Positions 9,107 to 17,660 of a stretch of DNA of 24,603 nt are shown one piece after another; position 1 is the stretch's first letter; each line of letters begins with the position of its first letter. The translations under genes were made by a program, and so were the position numbers. Origin of the DNA: Negadavirga shengliensis. GTDB lineage: Bacteria > Bacteroidota > Bacteroidia > Cytophagales > Cyclobacteriaceae. The stretch is from NCBI RefSeq assembly GCF_042652345.1, contig NZ_JBHSJJ010000028.1, positions 1 through 24,603 on the forward strand. The letters are read 5' to 3'. The notes under the pieces were generated by a model that had not been told where the DNA came from, did not search any database, and saw only the letters and a program-made list of their open reading frames with translations.

Positions 9107-9196
9107 TTCGGGAACGTAACCCCGGCCAAACCGGAAAAGCAGTCCTTTCCCCGGACGCTCTCGTCAGCGGATAGATTAGGAATGTCTGTGGCATAA
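9107..9196 (+). repeat. Fragment of family Y repeat
   Basis: Only the 5' part of the Y unit is present (CCGGCCAAACCGGAAAAGCAGTC through the TGTCTGTGGCATA hairpin, which is degenerate here). It is cut off where X copy 2 begins, so X probably joined or inserted into a Y copy. Confidence 0.6.
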
Positions 9197-9197
9197 G

Positions 9198-9430
9198 GGC
9201 AGGTGGTTGTTTTCTATTATCCTACTCCTCTTCTGTACTTTTGGCTTGATCCAAAAGTACCAAAAAATCAAGGCAAAAATAAGCTTCTCCCCGCAAGGCC
9301 CACCCACCCCCGCATTTTTGCCGGCCCACCCGCTTGGATCAGGTGTCTGCCAGACGACCGTCCACGCTAGACTTAATATTTCAGAAAATGCCCAATTGGG
9401 GAGGACGCCATAAATACGTTATCGGCACGA
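9198..9430 (+). repeat. Composite dispersed repeat, family X copy 2
   Basis: Matches X copy 1 at both ends but has the unsubstituted hairpin CTTTTGG-CTTGAT-CCAAAAG in place of the small palindrome, and a different middle (about 9340-9390). It ends with the same CCCAATTGGGGAGGACGCC block, followed directly by Y copy 3. Confidence 0.7.
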
Positions 9431-9720
9431 GTTAATCCCAGCCAAACCGGGAAAACAGTCTCTTCATGGACACTCTCGTCTAAGGATAAGATTAGGAATG
9501 CCTGCGGCATAAGACCAGGAGAGGCCAAAACCCGCGGAGCGGGTGAAACCATTGTAACCGGGGATTGAAATCCCCGGCCCCTTACGGACAAAATCCTATC
9601 GGAATTGAAAATGATAGGCAGCAACGTCAATCGAACTCCGACGGCCCAGCGCTCCTGACACAGGCGCTACGCGAACAAATCCCACTCCCCAACCACGACA
9701 ACCATTCCCAACAACCCAAC
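9431..9720 (+). repeat. Composite dispersed repeat, family Y copy 3 (deleted)
   Basis: Nearly identical to Y copy 2 except for two structural changes. The hairpin at 9558-9577 reads CCGGGGATT-GA-AATCCCCGG, with its loop reversed relative to copies 1 and 2. The 57-bp segment containing the AGGATTTTG...CAAAATCCT hairpin is gone, joined at GACAAA. No gene lies between 7871 and 9863. Confidence 0.72.
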
Positions 9721-9863
9721 CCTCCCCTTCCTCAAACCCATCTATAATTTGTTTTTCATTAACTCCGTCAGACTTGCGGTAAAAGGAAATGCCAATGCCC
9801 TTCCGCTTGAATACAAAAAACTTTGTAACTTTCAGTCCGATCTGACCAAGCCCACTGATCGCC

Positions 9864-10343
9864 ATGCCGAAAAAACCCTATAGCGAACCTAAGATTATCG
9901 TACCCAAGTTCAGCGAAGAAAACGGCTTCTACACCACGAAGCAGCGGTCCTTCAACATGTCGAGGATAAGGGGTGGGAACACCAAGCCCGAGCGACTGTT
10001 CAAAAAGGCACTGTGGCACGCAGGGCTCCGGTCCAGGAAAAGCAAACAGAAGCTACCGGGCAAACCGGACATTGCCTTTATCAAATACAAGCTGGTCATC
10101 TTTGTGGACGGGGCCTTCTGGCATGGCCATGACTGGGAAAACCGCCGCCAGACCATCAAGTCCAACCGGGCTTTTTGGCTCCCAAAGATCGAGCGCAACA
10201 TGCAGCGGGACCGCGAAGTGAACGCGTACTACCGGTCCAAAGGCTGGACGGTACTGAGATTTTGGGATTTTGAGGTCAAGAAGGAATTGGGCGCCTCTGT
10301 AATAAAGGTGATAAAGGAAGTTCTTTCAAAAAAGATGATTTGA
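9864..10343 (+). CDS. vsr: Very short patch repair (Vsr-type) mismatch endonuclease
   Basis: This 159-aa protein matches the Vsr family, which nicks 5' of the T in T:G mismatches left by deamination of 5-methylcytosine. Recognisable blocks are NMSRIRGGNTKPE (31-43), LPGKPDIAF with Asp69 at the place of the E. coli catalytic Asp51, VIFVDGAFWHGHDW (78-91) and FWLPKIERNMQRD (104-116). Relative to E. coli Vsr, His64 is Asp82, His69 is His87, and one zinc ligand position (Cys73) is Trp91; many homologues share the DG-FWHGH form. An extra ~30 residues precede the core. It pairs functionally with the C5 methyltransferase 1.5 kb downstream, although a broken gene lies between them. Confidence 0.92.
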   Translation: MPKKPYSEPKIIVPKFSEENGFYTTKQRSFNMSRIRGGNTKPERLFKKALWHAGLRSRKSKQKLPGKPDIAFIKYKLVIFVDGAFWHGHDWENRRQTIKSNRAFWLPKIERNMQRDREVNAYYRSKGWTVLRFWDFEVKKELGASVIKVIKEVLSKKMI

Positions 10344-10563
10344 CTTAAGACGCTACCCTGCCGGTGTCAGTAGACAGGTCAACGTCCCATTCCTGCGATT
10401 TAATTTTTTGGATGCTCTTTTTATGACAAGGTTTGGGTGCAATCTTAACTAAAATATTATAAATAATTTTAGATGTGTTTACATAATTATATTCTATTGC
10501 ATTAACTTATATATAATTTTATTTTTATATTTAAACCATATCGTGTTAATAAATTTTGAATTA
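10344..10563. promoter_or_regulatory. AT-rich gap upstream of the secreted-protein pseudogene
   Basis: About 220 bp, strongly AT-rich from 10430 onward. It probably contains the promoter of the gene that starts at 10564, but no convincing -33/-7 pair was fixed. No RNA gene was seen. Confidence 0.3.
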
Positions 10564-11759
10564 ATGAAAAAGTTTTTTATAACCATTATTTTTAACTTAA
10601 TGTTTGGGTCCCTATTGTTTGGCCAAACGGAAATCGGTAAAATTCACCTTAAGACCAGGCAATTGGAAATCAGATCTGTCCTAACTGCGGAAAAAAAAAT
10701 CGATCGATACAATTCCCGAATCCGAAAATGCTTTTTTTTCGATTGAAAGCGTCACGATCCATGTGGAGGACGGCATGATCAAAAAGATGTTTGTGGCAAC
10801 CGACAACCCCTCCCGCTTCAGGTTTGAAAACCAAAATATCATATCCATTAAAGACCTGAACAATGGCAGGCTGGAAGATTATTTTTACAACGTACGGGAT
10901 AAAAAAAACGCCCGTAAACATATCCAACTCAACCAGTTTTTATATTACGACAACCTTTCCCGTTACAGCCTCATCCCAGATGATACCAGTTTTACGTTGA
11001 CCGCCGACGATACGGTCTTTACCTTTACCAAAGGGGCAAATCTGACGGTGGACCTGAGGATTTACACTGACTTGATGGCAACTATTTTTAACGAGCCAAA
11101 TGGTCTCATCCAGACGGAAGGCGACTTTAGGGTCATCCTGAATACCCGGAACGTCAGTAATACCAATCTGGTATTTGGGAATTTTGTCAGACCCTATTTT
11201 CAGCTTACACGATTGGATAGGGAATTTCAGGATGTGTTTTACGAGAATAATGCGATCAACAAAAGGCTGGAACTTGTTCAAAAAAGGCCTTTTACCTTCG
11301 GTATGTTTTTGAATTTTTTTGAGTATAAATATAAGAGGGGGTGGAAGCTTTGGCCTCAATCCCGGGTATGAATACTACACTTCGTTTTTAAAAGACGGCG
11401 GGGTGGAAGACCCGGAACGCCGAAAAGTCAACTCCCATGTGTTTAGGATCGACCCTTACTGGAATATAAGGGTTTCCGATGCCACCCTTCTCAAATTTAA
11501 CCTTAGCATGCAGTTTCACTGGATAAACAAAACCGAGGAGTTGGCTCCCTTGAACCAACACTTCAGTTTCGGCAGAGCAAATATTGCGACCATAAAAACG
11601 GAAATAGAACAGGGTTTGGGCGGAAAATTGGAGGACAAACTGTTTATCCGGTTCAATCACTTCTTTAACCTTACCAGTAAGGGAGGGGACTTCGTTCAAC
11701 TACAGTTGGGTTATGCCAAGTCCATCGACAACATAGGAAAAGCTTTTTCGGGGAAATGA
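10564..11759 (+). pseudogene. Putative secreted, beta-rich protein of unknown function, interrupted by two frameshifts
   Basis: The gene is readable in three frames. An ATG at 10564 gives a signal peptide (MKKFFITIIFNLMFGSLLFG) and runs to a 9-A tract at 10691-10699. Skipping one base there restores SIDTIPESENAFFSIESVTI in the next frame, which runs to a 5-G tract at 11337-11341. Skipping one G restores RGGGSFGLNPGYEYY, which runs to the TGA at 11757-11759. The repaired product would be about 398 aa. The alternating hydrophobic/polar strands of the C-terminal half suggest an outer-membrane or surface beta structure (inference). No family was recognised. Both lesions are single-base additions in homopolymers, so sequencing error, phase variation and true decay are all possible. 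It separates vsr from the methyltransferase. Confidence 0.7.
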
Positions 11760-11862
11760 ACTGGGTTTTTTGGCCGCTGTTGAGTCAACTCGGTCCCGGC
11801 TTTCCTGGCCATTTTGCCTGAGGGAAACCGAAAATGCAGTAGCTATGCATGGCAATAATTCC

Positions 11863-11870
11863 TATATTTG
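11863..11870 (+). promoter_or_regulatory. Possible -7 element for the methyltransferase gene
   Basis: TATATTTG exactly fits the Bacteroidota -7 consensus TAnnTTTG and lies 33 bp before the ATG at 11904. No good TTTG box is seen at the expected upstream spacing, so this is a partial promoter match only. Confidence 0.4.
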
Positions 11871-11903
11871 GAAAATCATTTTCAATTCCCATTCTAAATT
11901 ACG

Positions 11904-13109
11904 ATGGCTGTAAATTACTCCGAACTCAGAACCAGACTTAAAATCGAAATCAAAAGACCTGAACAGTCGGAGTTAGCTTACCTGACCCATTTTCTGCAGA
12001 CAATCGATAACGGATCCAAAGACCATTACCGTCAGGAGGCCAGGCAGTATGTGCAGGGAATTTGCGATAAAGATGTTCGTATTGATGAACTGTGGTACCA
12101 GCCCTATTTACCGATCAAATGGGATGTTCCATTTCCACCGCCTATAAAACACCGGTTTAAGTTCATAGACCTTTTTGCGGGTATCGGAGGATTCAGGCTG
12201 GCCTTTCAGAATTTGGGTGGCAAGTGTGTCTTTACCAGTGAGTGGAACCATTATGCCCAGAAGACCTACGAGGCTAATTTCGGGGAGGTGCCTTTCGGCG
12301 ATATTACGAAAATCAGTGAGCAAGACATACCTGACCACGACGTATTGATAGCGGGTTTCCCCTGCCAGCCCTTTTCCATCGCGGGTGTATCCAAAAAAAA
12401 CGCGCTGGGGAGGAAGCATGGTTTTCTGGACGAAACTCAAGGCACGCTTTTTTTTGATGTAGCGAGGATATTGAAGAAAAAGCGGCCTCCGGCTTTCCTT
12501 CTTGAAAACGTAAAAAACCTGATATCTCACGATAAAGGCAATACATTCAAGGTGATCTCGGGAACATTGAAGAAACTGGGTTACAACATCCATTACAGGA
12601 TATTGGATGGAAAATATTACGTTCCCCAACACCGGGAAAGGATTGTAATAGTGGGCTTTGATACCCAAGTCTTCGGCGGCAAGGAAGATTTTTCCTTTCC
12701 CAGGATGCCGGAAAATCCCCCCATGGTGGTGGAGGACATTCTAGAACCAGAGGTTTTGGAAAAATACACACTTACCGACAAACTTTGGAGCTACCTCCAG
12801 ACATACGCCCTTAAACACAAGGCAAAAGGCAACGGCTTTGGTTTTGGCTTGGTGGATTTTGACGGTGTGGCCAGGACATTGAGTGCCAGGTATTATAAGG
12901 ACGGTTCCGAAATTCTGATCCCTCAGGAAGGGAAAAATCCCCGCAGACTGACCCCCAGAGAATGTGCCCGGCTGCAGGGATATCCGGGGGATTTTAAAAT
13001 ACCGGTATCCGATACCCAAGCCTACAAGCAGTTTGGAAACTCCGTTGTGGTACCTTTGATGCAGGAAGTGGGAAAACAGCTTGTCCACGCCTTGGAGCAA
13101 AAAAACTGA
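11904..13109 (+). CDS. DNA (cytosine-5-)-methyltransferase of an EcoRII-like system
   Basis: This 401-aa enzyme transfers a methyl group from SAM to C5 of cytosine. The ordered motifs are: I DLFAGIGGFRLAF (89-101); IV FPCQPFSIAG with the catalytic Cys154; VI LLENVKNL (199-206); VIII QHRERIVIVGF (242-252); IX RLTPRECARLQGYP; and X QFGNSVVVP. The first ~80 residues form a helical extension before motif I, as in Dcm/M.EcoRII-type enzymes. The TGA stop is followed by one base and then the ATG of the EcoRII-like endonuclease gene, so the two are probably translationally coupled. CCWGG is the likely target given its partner, by family inference only. Confidence 0.95.
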   Translation: MAVNYSELRTRLKIEIKRPEQSELAYLTHFLQTIDNGSKDHYRQEARQYVQGICDKDVRIDELWYQPYLPIKWDVPFPPPIKHRFKFIDLFAGIGGFRLAFQNLGGKCVFTSEWNHYAQKTYEANFGEVPFGDITKISEQDIPDHDVLIAGFPCQPFSIAGVSKKNALGRKHGFLDETQGTLFFDVARILKKKRPPAFLLENVKNLISHDKGNTFKVISGTLKKLGYNIHYRILDGKYYVPQHRERIVIVGFDTQVFGGKEDFSFPRMPENPPMVVEDILEPEVLEKYTLTDKLWSYLQTYALKHKAKGNGFGFGLVDFDGVARTLSARYYKDGSEILIPQEGKNPRRLTPRECARLQGYPGDFKIPVSDTQAYKQFGNSVVVPLMQEVGKQLVHALEQKN

Positions 13110-13110
13110 G

Positions 13111-14343
13111 ATGGGCAGCCCTTTGTCAAAATATTTTGTCGCAGCCGGGGCCAAGCGGTTGAGCCAGGTCGAGGTAAGAAAAGAAATTTCCAATCAGCAT
13201 GAGTTCAACGGAGTCTTGGGTTTTAAGGAAATTTTCGGATCTGGCCGGATATCCTTTCCCGCGAAGTTTTTGTATCTGGCGGATGAGGAGGATGACCAGG
13301 TGTTCGATCAAGGTTCGCTGACTTGGTATGACGCCAGGGAGAACCACCCCACAAGATCGGAGTTCCGGCTCTATTATAGCGCCAACACCGTCACTGGACT
13401 CGCAAAAGAAGCCGACTTGGTTCTTATAGCAAAATCCACCGAAGGGTTTCTATTGGTAGTTGTCTGTCCCAGTGGCTCTACCCACGAAAGCCAGTTGCTT
13501 TGGCTTTTCGGTTTGGAAGAATCGGAAAGAAAATTCGTTATAAGGGAGTACAGCGACGAAAAGTCCGAGCTGGGATACGCTGGCAAAATGGTCATTTCCT
13601 ATCTCGGACTGGAGATAGAGGAGGAAGAACCGGATTTTCTGGATGACATGATAAGGGAGTTCGGTTTGACCTTTCCGAGTACCGCGGTGTTTTCCAGGTA
13701 CGCCCGCCGGACCCTTCCTGAAAAAGTATCTGCCGCGGATGCTCCTGATGAGGCCCTGATGGCTTGGCTTGAATGGGAAGAAGCGTTGTTTAGGACCTTG
13801 GAAAGAAAAATAGTTGGCAGGAAATTGAGCGAGGGTTTTGGAAAAGACGGCCTGGATGTGGATGATTTCGTGAAGTTTTCCTTAAGCGTCCAAAACAGGC
13901 GTAAATCCAGAGCAGGCTACGCCTTCGAGAACCATTTGGCGGAGGTTTTTGACAGGAATGCAATCCAATACACCCGTGGTGCCAAGACAGAGCGCAACAA
14001 CAAACCCGATTTTCTGTTTCCTGGGATAGAACAATATTTTGCTACGGAATTTCCTACAGAACTGCTTACCATGCTGGGGCTGAAAACCACGGCCAAGGAC
14101 CGTTGGCGCCAGGTGATACCCGAAGCAGACAGGATACCTGTCAAACATTTGGTTACCTTGGAGCCTGCCATCAGCTCAAATCAGACCGAAGAAATGAAAA
14201 TCCAGAAAGTCCAGTTGGTACTGCCCAAACCGATTATGCTCACCTATACAAAAGCCCAGCAGGCTGGGATTCTGACCTTGTCCGATTTTATAGGCGAGCT
14301 CAGGGATAAAGAGAATAAAAGAGGGGAATATCCGTCCATCTAA
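13111..14343 (+). CDS. EcoRII-like type II (IIE) restriction endonuclease
   Basis: This 410-aa protein is close in length to EcoRII (404 aa). The ATG one base after the methyltransferase stop was chosen over an in-frame TTG at 13081. The N-terminal ~190 residues match the EcoRII effector-binding region in layout. The C-terminal catalytic domain has YAFENHLAEVF (Glu273), KPDFLFPG (Asp300) and LGLKTTAKDRWRQV (Lys325, Lys329), which line up with the EcoRII PD-(D/E)XK-type residues, followed by KHLVTLEPAISSNQTEEM. EcoRII cuts before CCWGG and needs a second, allosteric site; the same behaviour here is inference. It acts with the methyltransferase and Vsr as a complete restriction, protection and repair set. 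Confidence 0.93.
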   Translation: MGSPLSKYFVAAGAKRLSQVEVRKEISNQHEFNGVLGFKEIFGSGRISFPAKFLYLADEEDDQVFDQGSLTWYDARENHPTRSEFRLYYSANTVTGLAKEADLVLIAKSTEGFLLVVVCPSGSTHESQLLWLFGLEESERKFVIREYSDEKSELGYAGKMVISYLGLEIEEEEPDFLDDMIREFGLTFPSTAVFSRYARRTLPEKVSAADAPDEALMAWLEWEEALFRTLERKIVGRKLSEGFGKDGLDVDDFVKFSLSVQNRRKSRAGYAFENHLAEVFDRNAIQYTRGAKTERNNKPDFLFPGIEQYFATEFPTELLTMLGLKTTAKDRWRQVIPEADRIPVKHLVTLEPAISSNQTEEMKIQKVQLVLPKPIMLTYTKAQQAGILTLSDFIGELRDKENKRGEYPSI

Positions 14344-14344
14344 T

Positions 14345-14599
14345 CATTTAGAATTGGGATACAAATCAGTCCTCTCCGTTGGGTCAGGTTCACATGCCGC
14401 AGTACAGAAGGCTGCCATGATCTATTCCTTCTTTTCTATATGCAAAAAACATGATGTAAATCCATATGAATGGCTCAAGTATACCCTTGAAAACATCATG
14501 CAGACAAACCACAAAAACGTCAGGGATCTATATCCACAAAACTACAAATCAAAGGTTAACATGGAGTTGGTGGGTCGCATACGGCTATTCTATGAATGA
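14345..14599 (+). mobile_element. Remnant of IS66-family transposase (TnpC C-terminus)
   Basis: The frame reads GSGSHAAVQKAAMIYSFF, then CKKHDVNPYEWLKYTLENI. This is the characteristic IS66 TnpC C-terminal block (GSHxAAxxAAMIYS...NPxxWL). The stop is at 14597-14599. Everything N-terminal of it is missing, because the endonuclease gene ends at 14343. It marks an old insertion at the right edge of the restriction-modification locus. Its last bases overlap the 3' end of the convergent NACHT gene by 15 bp. Confidence 0.85.
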
Positions 14600-16438
14600 C
14601 TCTCTGCAACTTAAATGTTTAGGAAGAGGGTATCTTTCTATCACATTATTATTTGCATCTTCATTTTTTAATACAAGTCTCAACACCGTTGTCGAATTCA
14701 AGGATTCCTCTTTGGCCTCTAGTTTATACTTCTTCAGTATCTCGTTTATTGAATTTCTTTTAAAAACATGGATCATGAATTCCTCATACTCCTTTACAAG
14801 ATTATCCATCACAAACAAATGAAGCTGCTTATTGTCGGAACTTCCAGACAATGCTAAAGAGTATAATAGCAATGCTGAAATACCGACAGATTGGTCCCGG
14901 TTAAATTCTGGTTTCTCCAATAGTAGTCTATTTATAAATGTCTGATAAAAGCTTTTAGGAAGATTTATTCGTGAAATTCTTTTATATATAAATTCATTAA
15001 AATAGAAACTTGAATTTGAAGAAATTGCTATGGCAATAGCAAATTCATTTGGGAACTGCCTTATTGATTGTACCCCTTCGGGGATAGTTGGTAACCTAAC
15101 TATGTATTCTGCGGTTAGATATTCTTGGAGTGATTTATGAGCAAATTCATAGAGTTCGAATCCGGATTTAATAAATAAGCCTGTATGGGATTCAAGTTCA
15201 TTGATAACCATGTCAACCTCTCTTTTACTGAGATCAAAATCTTGATGAATTCTGTCATAAGCAAATTTCAAATCATTCTTTGAGAATATAGACCTTCTGC
15301 TAGTCCCGGTAATGAAAAAAGCTAAATTGGTTAGGAATTCGAATTTGCGATCAGTTTCAAATTTTGCGTAACTGGACTCTCGTTTAATATTTCTTTGTTC
15401 ATCCCATTCTTCTAGCAATAGGTTAACGATTTTCTTATATACAGTTTTCGGTTTTTCTGGAATTTTCCCAACTCTTTCAAAAATTGCACACAGATGAGCT
15501 ATTGTTATAGGTCGGATAGTTGCGTCAGAAAAAGGGGAATCATCAACCGCTCTAAGAAATTCCTCAGCAGATTGACTGTCCCCTAACCATTTAGTCGCAA
15601 AATCCTTTATTTGCTTTGAGTTAAGAGGACAAATTTCAAATTCAGAGAACTTTTCAAAGGAGTAATAATAATCTGCAGTTCTCGATGTCAATATCATTCT
15701 AGCAGTTTCTAATTTAGTTGCTAATGCAGCTAGTTCCTCTAAAACAAGATCACGATGTTTTTTGTAGCCTAACTCATCAAAACCCTCTATTATTAATAAG
15801 ACTTTTAATGAATTAAGTAGGTCAACAACAATTTCTTCTTTCTTTTCATATCCTAAATCATATTGAATCCCTTGATCTTTAATCCCTTGGAGAGAAACTA
15901 AACTATAAATATAGTCTACTATTATTTTGTGATTTTTATTCTTCAGAGGCTTGTTAAAGTCTCTAAGTCGAATAAGAATGGGATATTTAAATTTTTCAGA
16001 ATAAAATTTCTCATCAAAGAATATTGACTGACAAATGAATTTCATTGAAGTGGTCTTGCCTGCCCCTGGCTGCCCTAAGATAGCAATATGACTATCTTCC
16101 GTTTCAAATATATCCATAAGGCCTACTTCTTCAATTTCTTCTTCATCATTAATACGGTTTCTTCTAGGGTAAACGTAGGTATTTAATTTGATGTAAATGT
16201 CTTGCGTCCTTTTTGCTTTCTTCAAATCCTTGAAGACTATTTCACTTGACCAGTTTTTAACATGATTTATGTGATTAATCAAAGATTTTTCAATATCTCC
16301 TTCTGAAAAACCCATTTTAAATTTGTTCTTCATATAAAAGGTAGATGCTACTTTAAAAGCTGTTTTGACTCCTTCTTTGATTAATATTTCTTCAATCATA
16401 AATTCTAATAATACATAAACCTGACTGCTGTAAAGCAT
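14585..16438 (-). CDS. NACHT-domain NTPase (bacterial NLR-like, candidate antiphage protein)
   Basis: A 617-aa NACHT-type STAND NTPase. Walker A is GQPGAGKTTS (122-131), Walker B LLIIEGFDEL (214-223) with the NACHT-typical acidic pair, and the sensor is LTSRTADY (250-257). A winged-helix-like region ends in YEFAHKSLQEYLTAEY (430-445), the common NACHT FxHxxxQEY motif. The N-terminal ~110 residues are a predicted helical effector or adaptor of unrecognised type; the C-terminal ~170 residues are helical with no clear repeats. Bacterial NACHT proteins are known antiphage NLR-like sensors, so defence is likely by family and context. Met1 is taken; Met14 (16399) is a possible start. The last ~10 residues overlap the IS66 remnant and may not be native. 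The gene is AT-rich relative to the flanks. Confidence 0.88.
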   Translation of the reverse strand: MLYSSQVYVLLEFMIEEILIKEGVKTAFKVASTFYMKNKFKMGFSEGDIEKSLINHINHVKNWSSEIVFKDLKKAKRTQDIYIKLNTYVYPRRNRINDEEEIEEVGLMDIFETEDSHIAILGQPGAGKTTSMKFICQSIFFDEKFYSEKFKYPILIRLRDFNKPLKNKNHKIIVDYIYSLVSLQGIKDQGIQYDLGYEKKEEIVVDLLNSLKVLLIIEGFDELGYKKHRDLVLEELAALATKLETARMILTSRTADYYYSFEKFSEFEICPLNSKQIKDFATKWLGDSQSAEEFLRAVDDSPFSDATIRPITIAHLCAIFERVGKIPEKPKTVYKKIVNLLLEEWDEQRNIKRESSYAKFETDRKFEFLTNLAFFITGTSRRSIFSKNDLKFAYDRIHQDFDLSKREVDMVINELESHTGLFIKSGFELYEFAHKSLQEYLTAEYIVRLPTIPEGVQSIRQFPNEFAIAIAISSNSSFYFNEFIYKRISRINLPKSFYQTFINRLLLEKPEFNRDQSVGISALLLYSLALSGSSDNKQLHLFVMDNLVKEYEEFMIHVFKRNSINEILKKYKLEAKEESLNSTTVLRLVLKNEDANNNVIERYPLPKHLSCRESFIE

Positions 16439-16931
16439 TTTACACGCAATTTAACAAAAAGTAACTAAAATAATTTGACTTTTCAAATTGCAGTGAAAAC
16501 AGAATTGCACTGCCTGTCGCTGTTATTTCTGAAAAGTCTGACCATTACTACCGTCATGTATTTTCCTTTCTAACTCTAATGAAGTGAAGAGCCATTTTTT
16601 TCAAACCTGGTTCTGATCATTTGATCTGGATGGCCGCTTTCCTTTTCTTTTTTTCTTTCGGATGGCTACCCTTTTTTGCACCAGTTCACCTGCAGATTTT
16701 TCATTGCTTTCGCTATCCAGAAATACCTACATTTCTTTTCCCATTTTGACATACTCCAAATTCATCCTTATATTTTAGTCCTTCATAAATTGGATTTACA
16801 TCATCGATAATCACTTCTTTTAATGACCTCCCGCGATGTCAGTTCCTTTATCTAGTTTTTTAGTTCTTCTCGGTTCACCTAATTATTTCAAACATAAAAT
16901 TTTTAAATATACCATTGTCTCAATAAATTTA
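16439..16931. other. AT-rich gap with decayed coding sequence of unknown family
   Basis: No intact gene. On the minus strand, short open stretches read as protein-like in shifting frames (for example EVIIDDVNPIYEGLKYKDEF near 16750-16815, then KSAGELVQKRVAIRKKK near 16650-16700). They are separated by stops, so a degraded gene is likely. The family was not recognised. The right part carries the 3' flank of the DUF5131 gene and the left part the NACHT promoter region. Confidence 0.4.
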
Positions 16932-17660
16932 TTATAAGCTTTTTGGTGAGGTAATTTCCGGCATTTCATCATACGTATGCCCATTCAAAAGTCTGCCCGC
17001 GGCTTTCTTGTTTCTGCCGCCCCACTGTTTGAAGAAGAAAGCAACGTCTGAGATTTCACATTGCTCTTGAATGTCTACAACCCATTCTGGCTTCATTGGT
17101 CTTGGATGGAAACCGCTTTCACCACCAACAATTACCCAGTCTATCTTTTTTAGGTTAAGGTTTGGTAAGGGACCTATGAGAGGTTCAAGAGAAAGGAATT
17201 TTACTTTAGCTTTGGTTTTTCCCAATAAATCTATCCGCCCCTTTACCTTCTCATTTTCTACTGAAACCCCCATCCAAATATTGTGGGTCCACTTCAACTC
17301 CTTGTGCAACTTATAAAGTCTTTCCGCACGTTTTGTTAAAACCTGAAAAACATGTTGCGGGTTTTCATTCATTACTCGAAATACTTGCTGAATGAAGTCA
17401 AATGGTACATCTTTGTGAAACAGATCGCTCATAGAGTTCACAAAAACAATTTTCGGATTTTTCCAAGTGTACGGAATTTTTAGAGCTTCTTGATGGGTTT
17501 TGACAACTTTAAACCCATACTTATATTTTTCCTGACCCATTGATTTTAGCCTGCGGGTCATAATTTCAGCATAGCAAAATTTACACCCTGAAGAAACCTT
17601 AGTACAACCTGTAGTTGGGTTCCATGTCATTTCAGTCCATTCTATTGATGAGTTTGCCAT
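16932..17660 (-). CDS. Three-Cys-motif protein, DUF5131/phage Gp37-Gp68 family
   Basis: This 242-aa protein opens with SIEWTEMTWNPTTGCTKVS, then CKFCYAE. Cys19, Cys26 and Cys29 form the CX6CX2C radical-SAM-like cluster typical of the family. Further family blocks are VNSMSDLFH, FQVLTKRAERL, WMGVSVEN, LSLEPLIGPL, IDWVIVGGESG and FFFKQWGG. The biochemical reaction is not established. Members occur in phages and mobile islands and are usually adjacent to TcmP. Its ATG overlaps the TcmP stop by one base (TAATG), so translation is coupled and TcmP is first in the operon. A role in defence or phage-host conflict is inference from context. Confidence 0.9.
   Translation of the reverse strand: MANSSIEWTEMTWNPTTGCTKVSSGCKFCYAEIMTRRLKSMGQEKYKYGFKVVKTHQEALKIPYTWKNPKIVFVNSMSDLFHKDVPFDFIQQVFRVMNENPQHVFQVLTKRAERLYKLHKELKWTHNIWMGVSVENEKVKGRIDLLGKTKAKVKFLSLEPLIGPLPNLNLKKIDWVIVGGESGFHPRPMKPEWVVDIQEQCEISDVAFFFKQWGGRNKKAAGRLLNGHTYDEMPEITSPKSL

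Noticed and set aside
9864..10343. vsr product as an ordinary DUF559/restriction-like endonuclease
   Set aside because: The NMSRIRGGNTKPE, LPGKPDIAF and FWHGHDW blocks in that order, and the nearby C5 methyltransferase, fit Vsr specifically.
10543..10563. Upstream start (MLINFEL) for the secreted-protein gene
   Set aside because: It is a non-ATG start that would place charged residues before the signal peptide; the ATG at 10564 gives a normal signal sequence.
12108..12668. 186-aa minus-strand ORF opposite the methyltransferase
   Set aside because: Antisense to a gene with all the cytosine methyltransferase motifs; no recognisable domain.
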